Of a DNA stretch of 44,227 bases, positions 18,557 through 27,134 are shown one piece after another (position 1 is the first letter of the stretch; every line of letters starts with the position of its first letter). A model generated the notes under the pieces. That model was not told the origin of the DNA and made no database searches. It saw nothing but the letters and a program-made list of their open reading frames with translations. Source of the stretch: Bacteroidota bacterium (GTDB lineage: Bacteria; Bacteroidota; Ignavibacteria; Kapaibacteriales; UBA2268); assembly GCA_022707965.1 (NCBI GenBank), contig JAKIZO010000019.1:1-44227 (forward strand), written 5' to 3'. A program made the translations under genes and the position numbers.

Positions 18557-18591
18557 GAACCTTCGGAAGGGCGGAAACCTTCCGAAGGTTC
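18557..18591. repeat. CCTTCGG-type dispersed palindrome, copy 1
   Basis: GAACCTTCGGAAGG (18557-18570) and its exact reverse complement (18578-18591) flank the 7-base loop GCGGAAA. It lies in the gap between the GT9 gene and the PorW-like gene. Related copies lie at 37976, 39086 and 44093. No T run follows on either strand, so it is not a plain terminator. The remainder of the 264-bp gap (18383-18646) is AT-rich and shows no gene. Confidence 0.85.
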
Positions 18592-18646
18592 AAAACAATA
18601 ACTTTTGAGACAGGCATAACATAAATGCTAATTATATTTTTTATAA

Positions 18647-19678
18647 CTATTTATCTTTTGATACATCGCTTATCAAATCCTGGAAATCACTGAAAACTTG
18701 CTGCGGTGTGATATTTCTCATGCAATTGAAATGTGTCTTGGGGCAGTTCCGACGACCGATGTGGGTGCACGGTCGGCAGTTCAAGCTAACCTGAGCGATT
18801 TTATGAGGAACGCCATAAGGTGAAAAACCAAACTCTGGGACGGTTGAACCGAAAATTGCAACGACGGGTTTTTGCAAGGCAGCGGCAATATGCATAAGCC
18901 CTGTGTCGTTGGAAATAAAGTAATCGCACTCGCTTATTTTCTGTATTGTTTCAGAAAGAGGTAGTTTTCCCGTAAAATTATGAACATTTTGACTAAACAA
19001 ATTAGTGATTTGACTTGCGTTTTCTGTTTCATTTTTGTTTCCGAAAAGATAGAATTGAGCATCGAAGTGCGATGAGATGAGTTTCATAAGTTCAGCAAAA
19101 TGTTCGGCAATCCATTGCTTGGTAAAGTGTTGGGCACCGTGAGCAATGCCAATAACCAATTTGTCGCTATTTCGATTTGGGGCGTCAGAATTTTGAAGAA
19201 AAATCTCGGTATTGTAGTTCTTATTTACTACATTAAGAGGAGCAAGTGTTTCGAAATATCTATCGACAACGTGTTTTGGTGTGCGAATGAGCAATTTAAG
19301 ATGAACAAGAGAAAGTTTGTAAAGCCTATATTTGTTGCAACTTATTTTTTTCTTATAAAGTCCATTGAGAAGAAGCTTGCTTCGCAGGTTGTTCTGCAAA
19401 TCTATTGCAACGCTGTATTTTTGAGAATTGTTAGCTCGAAGGATTTCATTTTTAAGAATATTAATTTTCTCTTTCGGGTCAGATTTTTCGAAAACGAACA
19501 AATTATCTATGAATGGGTTGGCATCGAGCAGGCAAGCCATTGGTTTTGTAGTTATGTAAGTGATTTTAGCGTGAGGAAGTTGCTCTTTGATAGCACGAAG
19601 AAGCGGAGTTGTGAGAACAACATCACCAATGGAACTAAATCTTGCTATTAATATATTGTTTTTTTCAAATATTTTCAT
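18647..19678 (-). CDS. Glycosyltransferase family 9 (heptosyltransferase-like)
   Basis: The 343-residue protein opens with ILIARFSSIGDVVLTTPLLRA, the hallmark of ADP-heptose:LPS heptosyltransferases (WaaF/WaaC/RfaQ type). The C-terminal GT-B half has IGIAHGAQHFTKQW, FYLFGNKNE and SNDTGLMHIAAALQKPVVAIFGS, where the Asp and the GLMH loop bind the donor nucleotide sugar. A cysteine-rich segment (CRPCTHIGRRNC) near the C-terminus is typical for part of the family. It probably adds a heptose or related sugar to lipopolysaccharide core in the cytoplasm. It stands alone on the minus strand, divergent from the STAS gene. Acceptor and sugar are not determined by sequence. Confidence 0.9.
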   Translation of the reverse strand: MKIFEKNNILIARFSSIGDVVLTTPLLRAIKEQLPHAKITYITTKPMACLLDANPFIDNLFVFEKSDPKEKINILKNEILRANNSQKYSVAIDLQNNLRSKLLLNGLYKKKISCNKYRLYKLSLVHLKLLIRTPKHVVDRYFETLAPLNVVNKNYNTEIFLQNSDAPNRNSDKLVIGIAHGAQHFTKQWIAEHFAELMKLISSHFDAQFYLFGNKNETENASQITNLFSQNVHNFTGKLPLSETIQKISECDYFISNDTGLMHIAAALQKPVVAIFGSTVPEFGFSPYGVPHKIAQVSLNCRPCTHIGRRNCPKTHFNCMRNITPQQVFSDFQDLISDVSKDK

Positions 19679-19751
19679 ATATTAATGGATTGATATTTAT
19701 ACAAATTAATAAAAATACGAATAAGAATAAGTATAAAATATAGGGAAGAAA

Positions 19752-20105
19752 ATGAACTTCACATTAGAAAATCAGAATAATATTGTGGTCTTCCGTTTAA
19801 AGAATTCAAATGTGGACGGACAAGTGGCAGCGCAGCTGAAAGCGAAGCTCTTGATTGTGGCGCAACCCGATATTGAAGCATTAATTATCGATTTATCACC
19901 AGTGGAAGCAATAGATAGTTCGGGGCTTGGGGCATTGCTGCTTGCACACCGACAGCTGAAAGATTACTCAATTCCCGTAATTCTAACGGGCGTGAAAGAC
20001 TTTGTTCGGAGCTTGATGAATATCACTCGGATTGACGAGCTATTTGAGTTCTACGATACAGTGGAAGAAGCACTTGAAACTTTTGTAAAAGAAACAGAAG
20101 AATAA
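19752..20105 (+). CDS. STAS-domain protein (anti-sigma-factor antagonist type)
   Basis: This 117-residue protein is a single STAS domain like SpoIIAA/RsbV. The conserved phosphorylation site lies in VEAIDSSGLGALLLAHR (Ser56 or Ser57). Such proteins are controlled by phosphorylation from an HPK-like anti-sigma kinase and dephosphorylation by a PP2C phosphatase. Neither partner is beside it. It starts a run with an isochorismatase-like hydrolase (2-bp gap) and alanine racemase (22-bp gap). An AGGGAAG ribosome site precedes the ATG. Confidence 0.9.
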   Translation: MNFTLENQNNIVVFRLKNSNVDGQVAAQLKAKLLIVAQPDIEALIIDLSPVEAIDSSGLGALLLAHRQLKDYSIPVILTGVKDFVRSLMNITRIDELFEFYDTVEEALETFVKETEE

Positions 20106-20107
20106 AA

Positions 20108-20653
20108 ATGGTTCTCACACCTGATAATTCAATCGCATTGATAATCGATATTCAATCGAAATTGTTGCCTTATATATATCAAAATGATGAACTAATCAAT
20201 AATAATGCAAGATTGATTAATGGATTAAAGTTGTTGGAAGTGCCAATAATTATTACTGAGCAATATCCGAAAGGGCTTGGGACAACATCTGAAAGATTGA
20301 TTGAAGTGCTGTGCGATGCTTATAAGCCAATAGAAAAGGACACATTTAGTTGCTTAGGTTGCGACGAAGTGTTGAACAGGCTGCGTCAATCAAGAAGGAA
20401 GAATGTAATAATCACGGGAATTGAGGCTCATATCTGCGTTATGCAAACAGTTAGAGATTTGATTGCAAGCGACTTTAATCCGTTCGTCGTTGCTGATTGT
20501 ATTTCGTCAAGAAAATTATACGATAAAGAATATGGATTGAAAAGGATGTTGAGAGAAGGTGCTTTCCCATCGACCTATGAATCGGTGCTAATGGAAATTA
20601 CCCACACTTCCAAACATCCAAAGTTCAAAGAAATATCAAAAACAATAAAATAG
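20108..20653 (+). CDS. Isochorismatase-like cysteine hydrolase
   Basis: The 181-residue protein has the complete catalytic triad of the family: Asp14 in LIIDIQSKLL, Lys77 in IEKDTFS and Cys110 in GIEAHICVMQT, with the usual cis-peptide region before the Cys. It resembles the YcaC/hydrolase subgroup of small amidases acting on C-N bonds. The substrate is unknown; nicotinamidase is less likely because the metal-binding His/Asp pattern is not apparent. It is translationally close to the STAS gene and followed by alr. Confidence 0.88.
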   Translation: MVLTPDNSIALIIDIQSKLLPYIYQNDELINNNARLINGLKLLEVPIIITEQYPKGLGTTSERLIEVLCDAYKPIEKDTFSCLGCDEVLNRLRQSRRKNVIITGIEAHICVMQTVRDLIASDFNPFVVADCISSRKLYDKEYGLKRMLREGAFPSTYESVLMEITHTSKHPKFKEISKTIK

Positions 20654-20675
20654 AACGAGCATAAAGAGGAAATAA

Positions 20676-21782
20676 ATGAGATACACTGTTGCGGAGTTAG
20701 ACGAAAGCAACCTTCGCCATAATATTTCCCAGATAAAAAAATTTGCACCGAACTCATCAATAGTAGCAATGGTAAAAGCAAATGCTTATGGTCACGGCAT
20801 AGAGCATTGTGCTAAAATTTTGCGTGAAGAAGGTGTTGAATATCTTGGATTTGCCTTTGTCGACGAAGCAATTGAAGTGCGTCAGATGGGCGACAACGGA
20901 AAAATGATTGTGCTGGTATCCGCGCAGGAAGATGAAATCGATAAATATCTCGATTATAACATCGAAACAACATTTTCCAGTTTTGACATTGCAAGACTAT
21001 TTGCCGAGAGAGCAAAGGTGCGTAACCATACTGTTTTCGCTCATTTGTTCGTAGATACGGGGATGCATCGTGATGGGGTTGCCCCCGGGGAAGCACTAAA
21101 ATTTATTGAAAAAGTGGAAAAATTGGGAAATATTCAGATTATTGGAATTTGCTCGCATTTATCTACTGCTGATAGCGATGATTTGGGTTTTGCTTGGGAA
21201 CAAATGGAATTATTCAACCGAACAGTTGAGCATATAGAGAGCAAAGGATATAAATTTAAATATAAACATCTTTCGAATAGTGCGGGGCTTGTCAATATAC
21301 CCTGCAAAGCGTGCAATCTTGTTAGACCTGGAATTTCACTATATGGATTGATGAGCACGCAGGAACTTGCCCAAAAGATGGGATTAAAACCTGTTCTGAG
21401 CTTGAAATCACGTGTTCAACTCATTAAACCCGTCAAAAAGGGCGAAACTGTTGGATATTCGCTGAAATATATTGCTGAGAAAGATACAAATGTTGCGGTT
21501 GTGCCGATTGGTTACGGCGATGGACTTTTGCGAAATTTAAGCAACAAGATGCAATGTTTGATTAATGGGAAAAGATATAATCAGATTGGTACAATTTGTA
21601 TGGACGAATGTATGTTCGATATTGGCAATGATGATATTAGGCAATTAGATGAGGTAGTACTGATTGGGAAACAAGGCAGCGAAGAGATAACCGTTTATGA
21701 AATTGCAGAAATAGCAGGAACAATTTCATACGAAGTAACCACATTAATTACCAAGAGAGTGCCACGCATAATAAAAAAATAA
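20676..21782 (+). CDS. alr: Alanine racemase
   Basis: The 368-residue protein is a fold-type III PLP enzyme. The PLP lysine is Lys34 in AMVKANAYGHG, followed by the barrel and a C-terminal beta domain with the catalytic Tyr region (VGYSLKY) and GTICMDECMFDI. It makes D-alanine for peptidoglycan in the cytoplasm. AGAGGAAATAA just before the ATG is a good ribosome site. Length matches the family (about 360-380). It is last in the STAS-hydrolase-alr run and is followed by rpmI after a gap with its own promoter candidate. Confidence 0.95.
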   Translation: MRYTVAELDESNLRHNISQIKKFAPNSSIVAMVKANAYGHGIEHCAKILREEGVEYLGFAFVDEAIEVRQMGDNGKMIVLVSAQEDEIDKYLDYNIETTFSSFDIARLFAERAKVRNHTVFAHLFVDTGMHRDGVAPGEALKFIEKVEKLGNIQIIGICSHLSTADSDDLGFAWEQMELFNRTVEHIESKGYKFKYKHLSNSAGLVNIPCKACNLVRPGISLYGLMSTQELAQKMGLKPVLSLKSRVQLIKPVKKGETVGYSLKYIAEKDTNVAVVPIGYGDGLLRNLSNKMQCLINGKRYNQIGTICMDECMFDIGNDDIRQLDEVVLIGKQGSEEITVYEIAEIAGTISYEVTTLITKRVPRIIKK

Positions 21783-21813
21783 TTATTTTCTTTTTTTATA
21801 ATTGAATTAATTG

Positions 21814-21821
21814 TAATTTTG
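21814..21821 (+). promoter_or_regulatory. Candidate Bacteroidota-type promoter for rpmI-rplT
   Basis: TAATTTTG is an exact match to the TAnnTTTG -7 element used by the Bacteroidota housekeeping sigma factor. It lies 36 bp before the rpmI ATG and after the alr stop. The upstream -33 element is only a T run, so support is partial. Confidence 0.45.
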
Positions 21822-21857
21822 TAGTTCGATTTTTATCAAAGCTTACGGGTGATTATT

Positions 21858-22052
21858 ATGCCAAAAATGAAAACAAGCGGTTCGGCAAAGAAACGCTTTG
21901 AATTAACAGGAAGCGGCAAGATTAAACGTAAGAGAGCTTATCACCGCCACATTCTTACGAAGAAATCGCCAAAACGCAAGAGATTGCTTCGTTCGACTAC
22001 ATTAATTTCGGCAGTTGATGAGCCAAGAGTAAAACGTTTGCTTGCGCTTTAA
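21858..22052 (+). CDS. rpmI: 50S ribosomal protein bL35
   Basis: The product is 64 residues, starting [18 protein letters not shown], the standard bL35 opening, and very rich in Lys/Arg. The ATG at 21858 is chosen over an in-frame GTG 9 bp upstream because bL35 proteins begin with MPKxKT. It is part of the large ribosomal subunit. It precedes rplT as usual, but infC, normally the first gene of this operon, is not upstream; alr is there instead. Confidence 0.97.
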   Translation: MPKMKTSGSAKKRFELTGSGKIKRKRAYHRHILTKKSPKRKRLLRSTTLISAVDEPRVKRLLAL

Positions 22053-22126
22053 TTTTTTGGACGAATGGGGTATCGAAGCTCTCCCTAAGTCCGTAATTTT
22101 ATGTTTAATTAACAAGGGTTTTTAAA

Positions 22127-22471
22127 ATGCCAAGGTCAGTCAACAAAGTAGCTTCGCGTGCCAGACGTAAAAAGATGTTAAAGCTCGCCAAAGGTTACTG
22201 GGGGCGTCGCAAAAATGTCTGGACAATAGCGAAGAACCACATCGAAAAAGGTTTGCTACACGCTTATGTGGGCAGAAAATTAAAGAAACGCGAATACCGC
22301 AGTCTGTGGATTGTCCGCATCAATGCTGCTGCAAGAATGAATGGAACTACGTATTCTAAATTGATACACGCACTTAAAGAAAAGGGCGTAGTAATCAATC
22401 GCAAAGTATTGGCTTACTATGCAGCAAACAAGCCCGAAGTTTTCGCTGCAATAGTTAAGCAAGTAATATAG
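22127..22471 (+). CDS. rplT: 50S ribosomal protein bL20
   Basis: The 114-residue protein begins [27 protein letters not shown] (read in two parts), the bL20 signature, with the globular C-terminal half containing [19 protein letters not shown]. bL20 is an early 23S rRNA assembly protein and in several bacteria represses its own operon. The 74-bp gap from rpmI contains no obvious structured regulator. A strong terminator follows at 22511-22541. Confidence 0.97.
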   Translation: MPRSVNKVASRARRKKMLKLAKGYWGRRKNVWTIAKNHIEKGLLHAYVGRKLKKREYRSLWIVRINAAARMNGTTYSKLIHALKEKGVVINRKVLAYYAANKPEVFAAIVKQVI

Positions 22472-22510
22472 AGTTTGTTTTTTTGAAATAAACTGAATTA
22501 AAAATTACGA

Positions 22511-22541
22511 AAAAGGGCTGTCTCTATAGGACAGCCCTTTT
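22511..22541 (+). terminator. Rho-independent terminator after rplT
   Basis: AAAAGGGCTGTC (22511-22522) pairs perfectly with GACAGCCCTTTT (22530-22541) around a 7-base loop. The 12-bp stem ends in A/T runs on both strands, so it may also serve the convergent gene that ends at 22607. Confidence 0.85.
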
Positions 22542-22606
22542 ACGTTATTTACAGAGGCAATTCGAGAATTTACGCGACAATTTTGTGGAAGCTACCGATA
22601 ACACAT

Positions 22607-25600
22607 TTATCGTGTTATCCTCATATTTCTTATGTACTTTTGCGTTGGGGTTTCCAATACGTAGTAATACAAGCCAGGTGCAATATCAGCTGCATTCAAA
22701 ACAATGGAATATTTGCCTTGATTACGATATTCTTCGAAAACAACTTTTATTAGTTGACCGGTAAGGTCGTAAATTTTCAAGCTGGTAAAGCCTTTTTCGA
22801 GCAATTCAAAATCAATAGTGGTAGAAATAGAGAAAGGATTAGGACGGTTCTGAGCTAAGCTTAAATTACCTGCGATTGGGTCGAACAGTCGCGGACCACC
22901 TTGGTTGCAGTAACCTGTTAATTTGAAGGAACCATCGGAAGTGATGAACTTAACTTTGACATCTTCAAGTGGATAAATATTGAATAGTTTAAGTGCCGTA
23001 ACGGTATCATTGCCTGTCCCGACGTTAAATTTAATTGAGAAGTGGTTTTCAGTTAGGCGGCCGTCGTATGGAATAACAAAAGTAATTGTTCTATTATACA
23101 TATCAATTTCGTCATTGTCGAAATTGCCAATTGGAGCAAGCATAGTAGAATTGAAAGATAAACTGGCTTTAATATTATTAAGTTTGAGAAGCCTATTTTC
23201 CGAAAGGTTAGTGATTTTTATTGGCAATTCCGTGGTTTTCCCGCTTATTCCAGTAATATTGCCAACTTCGATTAGAAGACTATCAAGAAGGGCGCCAGTA
23301 GCATTACCAAATAAGTTAATATAAAGAGGCACTTCGGAGCCACTGTGCTTGATAGCAATCACACCATTACTTCTACCTAAATGGTATGGAATAAACCTTA
23401 AACGCAAATCGATGGACTGACTTGAAGAAAGAACGAAAGGAGTTTTCGGGAAAGAGAGGATTTTAAAATATCGGTCAGTTGGACCTGTGAAATAGATACT
23501 ATCGATAGTAATATCACTTTGAGAAATATTACGGATGAAAGCTGCAAGAGTAGTGTCGCGATAATCGTTAACATCAAGAGTGCCAAAATCGACAATCTCG
23601 CTTACGGAAGTTAAGCCATAATCAACGCCACGCCCCTTGATTTCAGCATAAATAGTATCGCCGGGGATAACAATTTTTGCGTAAATTATTTTTTGACCAG
23701 GAGTTTTAGGTTCAAATCTAATAGAAATATTCAGCAGTTCATTTTCTTTGAGAACAAACGGTGTTTTGAATTTATCAATAATCTGGAATTCGCTTATATC
23801 TGGACCGTAAAAGCTAAGCTCTTTTACCTGGAATTTAAAATTCTTGGCATTTCGAATAAAGCCTTGTGTGCGGACAGCGACATCATTTAGATAAACATCG
23901 CCAAAATCGACGCTGATAGTCTCTATTTTAGCTTTGCCAATAGAAAGGAAGCAATCGACAGTGTCCATTTGCAGGTCGCGTTGATTTAAGTTCCAGATTT
24001 TAGCAGTAGAATCCCAGCTTGCAGTAAGCAGACGCGAACCATCGAAATTGAAAACGCTTGTCATTACAGGTTTGGTATGTTCACGGAAAATATGGAGCGT
24101 GTCTTTGCCATCTAAACCTTTCGGAATTGAGCCATCGAGGGCTATCCAGCGGCGTACCGTATTATCAGTGCCAGCAGAAAGCAGATATTCGGTATTATCA
24201 TCGGGATTATAGAAGAAGGACAAATAATTGATGAAAACTCTTGTAGTATCGTCAATTTTATGCTGAATTTTATATTTTAGGCTTTTATTATTGTAGTCGA
24301 ATATTGTGGCAGAGTTATCGGGGTCATTTACAGCAGCGATTAATGAACCGTCGGAATTGATAGCACCATTTCGGGTAAAAGAAGAAAGTTGGCCGGGAAG
24401 TCTTGTATCGATTGTGTTAATTTCATTCCCATTTAAATCATAAAATTTGGTTCGACCTGACTGAGTATTGACCATTATTTTGCTGCCAGTTGCATCAAAA
24501 GTAGCGTAGAGAGCATAATCATCGCCGTTATATTCAATTTTTTTGATTAAGCCACCGAATAAATTCCAAATATAAAAACTTCCATCTTTTGTTGTTGAAA
24601 CAAAGCGTTGGTTTAGAGGGCAAACTTCAACATTAAGCACCTCTGTGTTTAGGCTATGCAAATAAATACCCTCTAATTTAGAATTTGAAAGGTTGTATTT
24701 ATATATATACCCATCTTTTACAGCGACAAGAATGAAATTACCCGTTTTATCGAAAACAGCGTAATTAACTTTGTCAGAAAAAGTAAATGTAGCTATTTTC
24801 TCGCCATTATTAGAGTTCCAAACAACCACGGTAGAATCGTCGGAAGCTGTAACTACTCTATCACAAATGGTATTGAAGAAAGCAGAATTAACAGAGTTCC
24901 TATGCTCTAAGTTCAGAGTTCTACCGACATTGTTAGGCCAGAGCTGAACAGCTCGGATAAGCAAATTATTAGTTTCCATATCGGGGACAACCCAGCGATA
25001 GCTCAGGTTCTCAATATTTTTGGCAAGAGCGTGCCAATTTCTGCCATCATCGATAGAATATTCGAGTTGAATAATATCTTTAGGAAGCAAACCATTCCAG
25101 CGAATATCAACTGTATCGCCAACAACAAGAGTTTCACCGCATTTGGGGTTGACTATTTCAATAGTTTTGACTTTTGGAGGACGATTTGGAAATCCACCGG
25201 TGATATATACTTCATTTCCAATACAAGCATTTGACTGAATAATCAATCTTGTGAACACTATTGCTGAATCTAATGGAGTGTATCTTATCGAAAGAGTGTG
25301 AGATTCGTTCTTCGCAAGGACAATAGGGTTGGCAATCGCACCTGCAACTATTGAAAACAAAGGGTTTTCTGTTCGAATTGAATTAATGGTTATGTCTGAG
25401 TTAATAGCGGTAATCGTGATATCCTGAGTAAGCGACTGACCAATTGGAACAGAAGAGTAGCTCAAATAAGGAGGATTAGCCTGAATTGTCGGTTTATCTT
25501 CATCGATAATTTCAAAACTAAATTCATCAAAATAACCGCTCGAAATATCAGTCAGTCGGATAGTATGATTTTCGGAACAGTCATAGTTGCCGACAAAATC

Positions 25601-26392
25601 TATACTACAAGGTTCGGAACCACGAACGAGATAGAATAAGGAATTGACAATAGGTGTAATATCATCAAGGTTTTTAATATTATCGAAGCAAACACCATTG
25701 GTGGATTTGCATAATTCAACGATTTCAGCAGGTGCTTTTGCTCCGAAGTAGATGAAGAAGATTGAGATACTATCACGATTTGCTATTTCGGCTATGTTAT
25801 TGACCTGAAAATCGACAACACCTTGTGTGGCAATAATTATGGAACGTTTTGAACTGCCAAGTTTAGCAATATTGAGTGAGCCAAGTATATCATAAATAAG
25901 CCCTTTATTTATTGATGAGCTTGTTGAGGATGGGATTGCGTTTATTGCACGCGAAAGCGAAGCATAATTATTTGAAAAATCGTGATTTAAGAAGCTTCGA
26001 GTATCAAAAGAAGTAACAGCAACTTCGTTGTCTTTTTCGCTCATCAAATAGCTTAGAGTATCGAAAATTCTTTTAGCAAGTTTTATGTATAACTGGCTAT
26101 CGTCGCCCAGAGAAAGTGCTTTATCGAGGGACAAAACGAGGGAACTTCGGGCAATATCAGAAAATGTACAATTGATATTGTTAATATTTAATGCTGCTCC
26201 ATTATCACTTAAAGAATAATTATTTATATCAGGATTTACGATTAATTTCCCATCTGCTGAATATGCAAAGAAACGCAGTTTCATTACGGGATAATCAGAG
26301 TAGGAATAATCTACTATCTTCAAGAAATTCTGGCTTTGAGCAAGAACACTCGATAGTAGAAATAACAACGATATAATAATTACTTTTCTCAT
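22607..26392 (-). CDS. Giant secreted VWA/ASH/WD40 protein with T9SS sorting domain
   Basis: The 1261-residue protein has a signal peptide (MRKVIIISLLFLLSSVLAQ). A degenerate von Willebrand A fold follows at about 65-255; the MIDAS-type segment reads LSLDKALS rather than DxSxS. An ASH/choice-of-anchor-D domain is at about 300-400, an Ig-like segment (DIRWNGLLPKDIIQLEYSI) at about 415-490, and a WD40 propeller at about 495-800 with repeats ending DDSTVVVWN, KDGSFYIWN, TDNTVRRWI and WDSTAKIWN. Two more ASH domains (VDFGDVYLNDVAVRT, VDFGTLDVNDYRDTT) and a cohesin-like domain (about 1035-1165) come next. A type A T9SS C-terminal domain ends it (NRPNPFSISTTIDFELLEKG). It is predicted to be exported by the type IX system and anchored on or released from the surface. 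No enzymatic activity is visible; binding is the likely role. Confidence 0.88.
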   Translation of the reverse strand: MRKVIIISLLFLLSSVLAQSQNFLKIVDYSYSDYPVMKLRFFAYSADGKLIVNPDINNYSLSDNGAALNINNINCTFSDIARSSLVLSLDKALSLGDDSQLYIKLAKRIFDTLSYLMSEKDNEVAVTSFDTRSFLNHDFSNNYASLSRAINAIPSSTSSSINKGLIYDILGSLNIAKLGSSKRSIIIATQGVVDFQVNNIAEIANRDSISIFFIYFGAKAPAEIVELCKSTNGVCFDNIKNLDDITPIVNSLFYLVRGSEPCSIDFVGNYDCSENHTIRLTDISSGYFDEFSFEIIDEDKPTIQANPPYLSYSSVPIGQSLTQDITITAINSDITINSIRTENPLFSIVAGAIANPIVLAKNESHTLSIRYTPLDSAIVFTRLIIQSNACIGNEVYITGGFPNRPPKVKTIEIVNPKCGETLVVGDTVDIRWNGLLPKDIIQLEYSIDDGRNWHALAKNIENLSYRWVVPDMETNNLLIRAVQLWPNNVGRTLNLEHRNSVNSAFFNTICDRVVTASDDSTVVVWNSNNGEKIATFTFSDKVNYAVFDKTGNFILVAVKDGYIYKYNLSNSKLEGIYLHSLNTEVLNVEVCPLNQRFVSTTKDGSFYIWNLFGGLIKKIEYNGDDYALYATFDATGSKIMVNTQSGRTKFYDLNGNEINTIDTRLPGQLSSFTRNGAINSDGSLIAAVNDPDNSATIFDYNNKSLKYKIQHKIDDTTRVFINYLSFFYNPDDNTEYLLSAGTDNTVRRWIALDGSIPKGLDGKDTLHIFREHTKPVMTSVFNFDGSRLLTASWDSTAKIWNLNQRDLQMDTVDCFLSIGKAKIETISVDFGDVYLNDVAVRTQGFIRNAKNFKFQVKELSFYGPDISEFQIIDKFKTPFVLKENELLNISIRFEPKTPGQKIIYAKIVIPGDTIYAEIKGRGVDYGLTSVSEIVDFGTLDVNDYRDTTLAAFIRNISQSDITIDSIYFTGPTDRYFKILSFPKTPFVLSSSQSIDLRLRFIPYHLGRSNGVIAIKHSGSEVPLYINLFGNATGALLDSLLIEVGNITGISGKTTELPIKITNLSENRLLKLNNIKASLSFNSTMLAPIGNFDNDEIDMYNRTITFVIPYDGRLTENHFSIKFNVGTGNDTVTALKLFNIYPLEDVKVKFITSDGSFKLTGYCNQGGPRLFDPIAGNLSLAQNRPNPFSISTTIDFELLEKGFTSLKIYDLTGQLIKVVFEEYRNQGKYSIVLNAADIAPGLYYYVLETPTQKYIRNMRITR

Positions 26393-26565
26393 TTTATCCC
26401 CCCAACCTCAATTGGGTTTAAATAAATAACTAAAATTTCAATTAATAAAGCAATTAACATACCAAAAATAAAAATAATTTTTCTTTTTTCAAGATTTTTT
26501 TATTGCTATTTATATATAATTTACGTAAGTTATCTTATAATTGTCCTCATTATTGCAGGTAAGTT

Positions 26566-27123
26566 ATGTCAGTAGAATTAATAATCATTATTGCTGTCCT
26601 TTTGTTAATAGTAATTTTATTCAATTCGTTAATAGCAAAACGCAACGCTGTCAACAATGCTTTCGCAGGAATTGACGCATATCTAAAAAAGCGGTATGAT
26701 TTAATTCCGAATTTGGTTGCTGCGGTGCAGAAGTATATGGAACACGAACGCGGTTTGCTCAACGAGATTACTGAACTTCGCTCACGTGCTATTAGCGGTA
26801 ATATTTCCGATAGCGAAAGAGTGGAACTGGATAATAAAATATCTCGTGCATTGGGAGCAATCAATATTGCAGTTGAAAATTATCCTGATTTGAAGGCAAA
26901 TACGAATTTCCTTCAACTTCAAGCCTCTTTGAACGAAGTAGAAGAGCAACTATCGGCTGCACGTCGTGCATACAATGCAGCAGTAAATTCATACAACAAT
27001 GCGGTTCAAATGTTCCCAACAAACCTGGTTGCAATGATTATGGGATTTAAAGCACGTCCTTTCTTCGAAGCAAGCGAAGCGGAACGCCAGAACGTGAATG
27101 TAAAAAACTTATTCAATAGTTAA
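26566..27123 (+). CDS. lemA: LemA-family membrane protein
   Basis: The 185-residue protein has one N-terminal membrane helix (about 3-22) and then the LemA helical bundle: NAFAGIDAYLKKRYDLIPNL, followed by ALGAINIAVENYPDLKANTNF and YNAAVNSYNNAVQMFPTN. LemA proteins are widespread inner-membrane proteins with a cytoplasmic start and a helical outer domain; their molecular role is not settled. It is 11 bp upstream of a DUF3137 gene, a pairing seen in other bacteria, which supports a shared membrane function. The promoter region is shared with the divergent gene ending upstream at 26392. Confidence 0.93.
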   Translation: MSVELIIIIAVLLLIVILFNSLIAKRNAVNNAFAGIDAYLKKRYDLIPNLVAAVQKYMEHERGLLNEITELRSRAISGNISDSERVELDNKISRALGAINIAVENYPDLKANTNFLQLQASLNEVEEQLSAARRAYNAAVNSYNNAVQMFPTNLVAMIMGFKARPFFEASEAERQNVNVKNLFNS

Positions 27124-27134
27124 AGGATAGTCTT

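Noticed and set aside
18557-18591. Palindrome copy 1 as a terminator for the PorW-like or GT9 gene
   Set aside because: No T run follows on either strand, and related copies lie in unrelated places, so a repeat family is the better reading.
19100-19651. 183-codon plus-strand frame opposite the GT9 gene
   Set aside because: It is a shadow of the heptosyltransferase-like coding strand, with no signature of its own.
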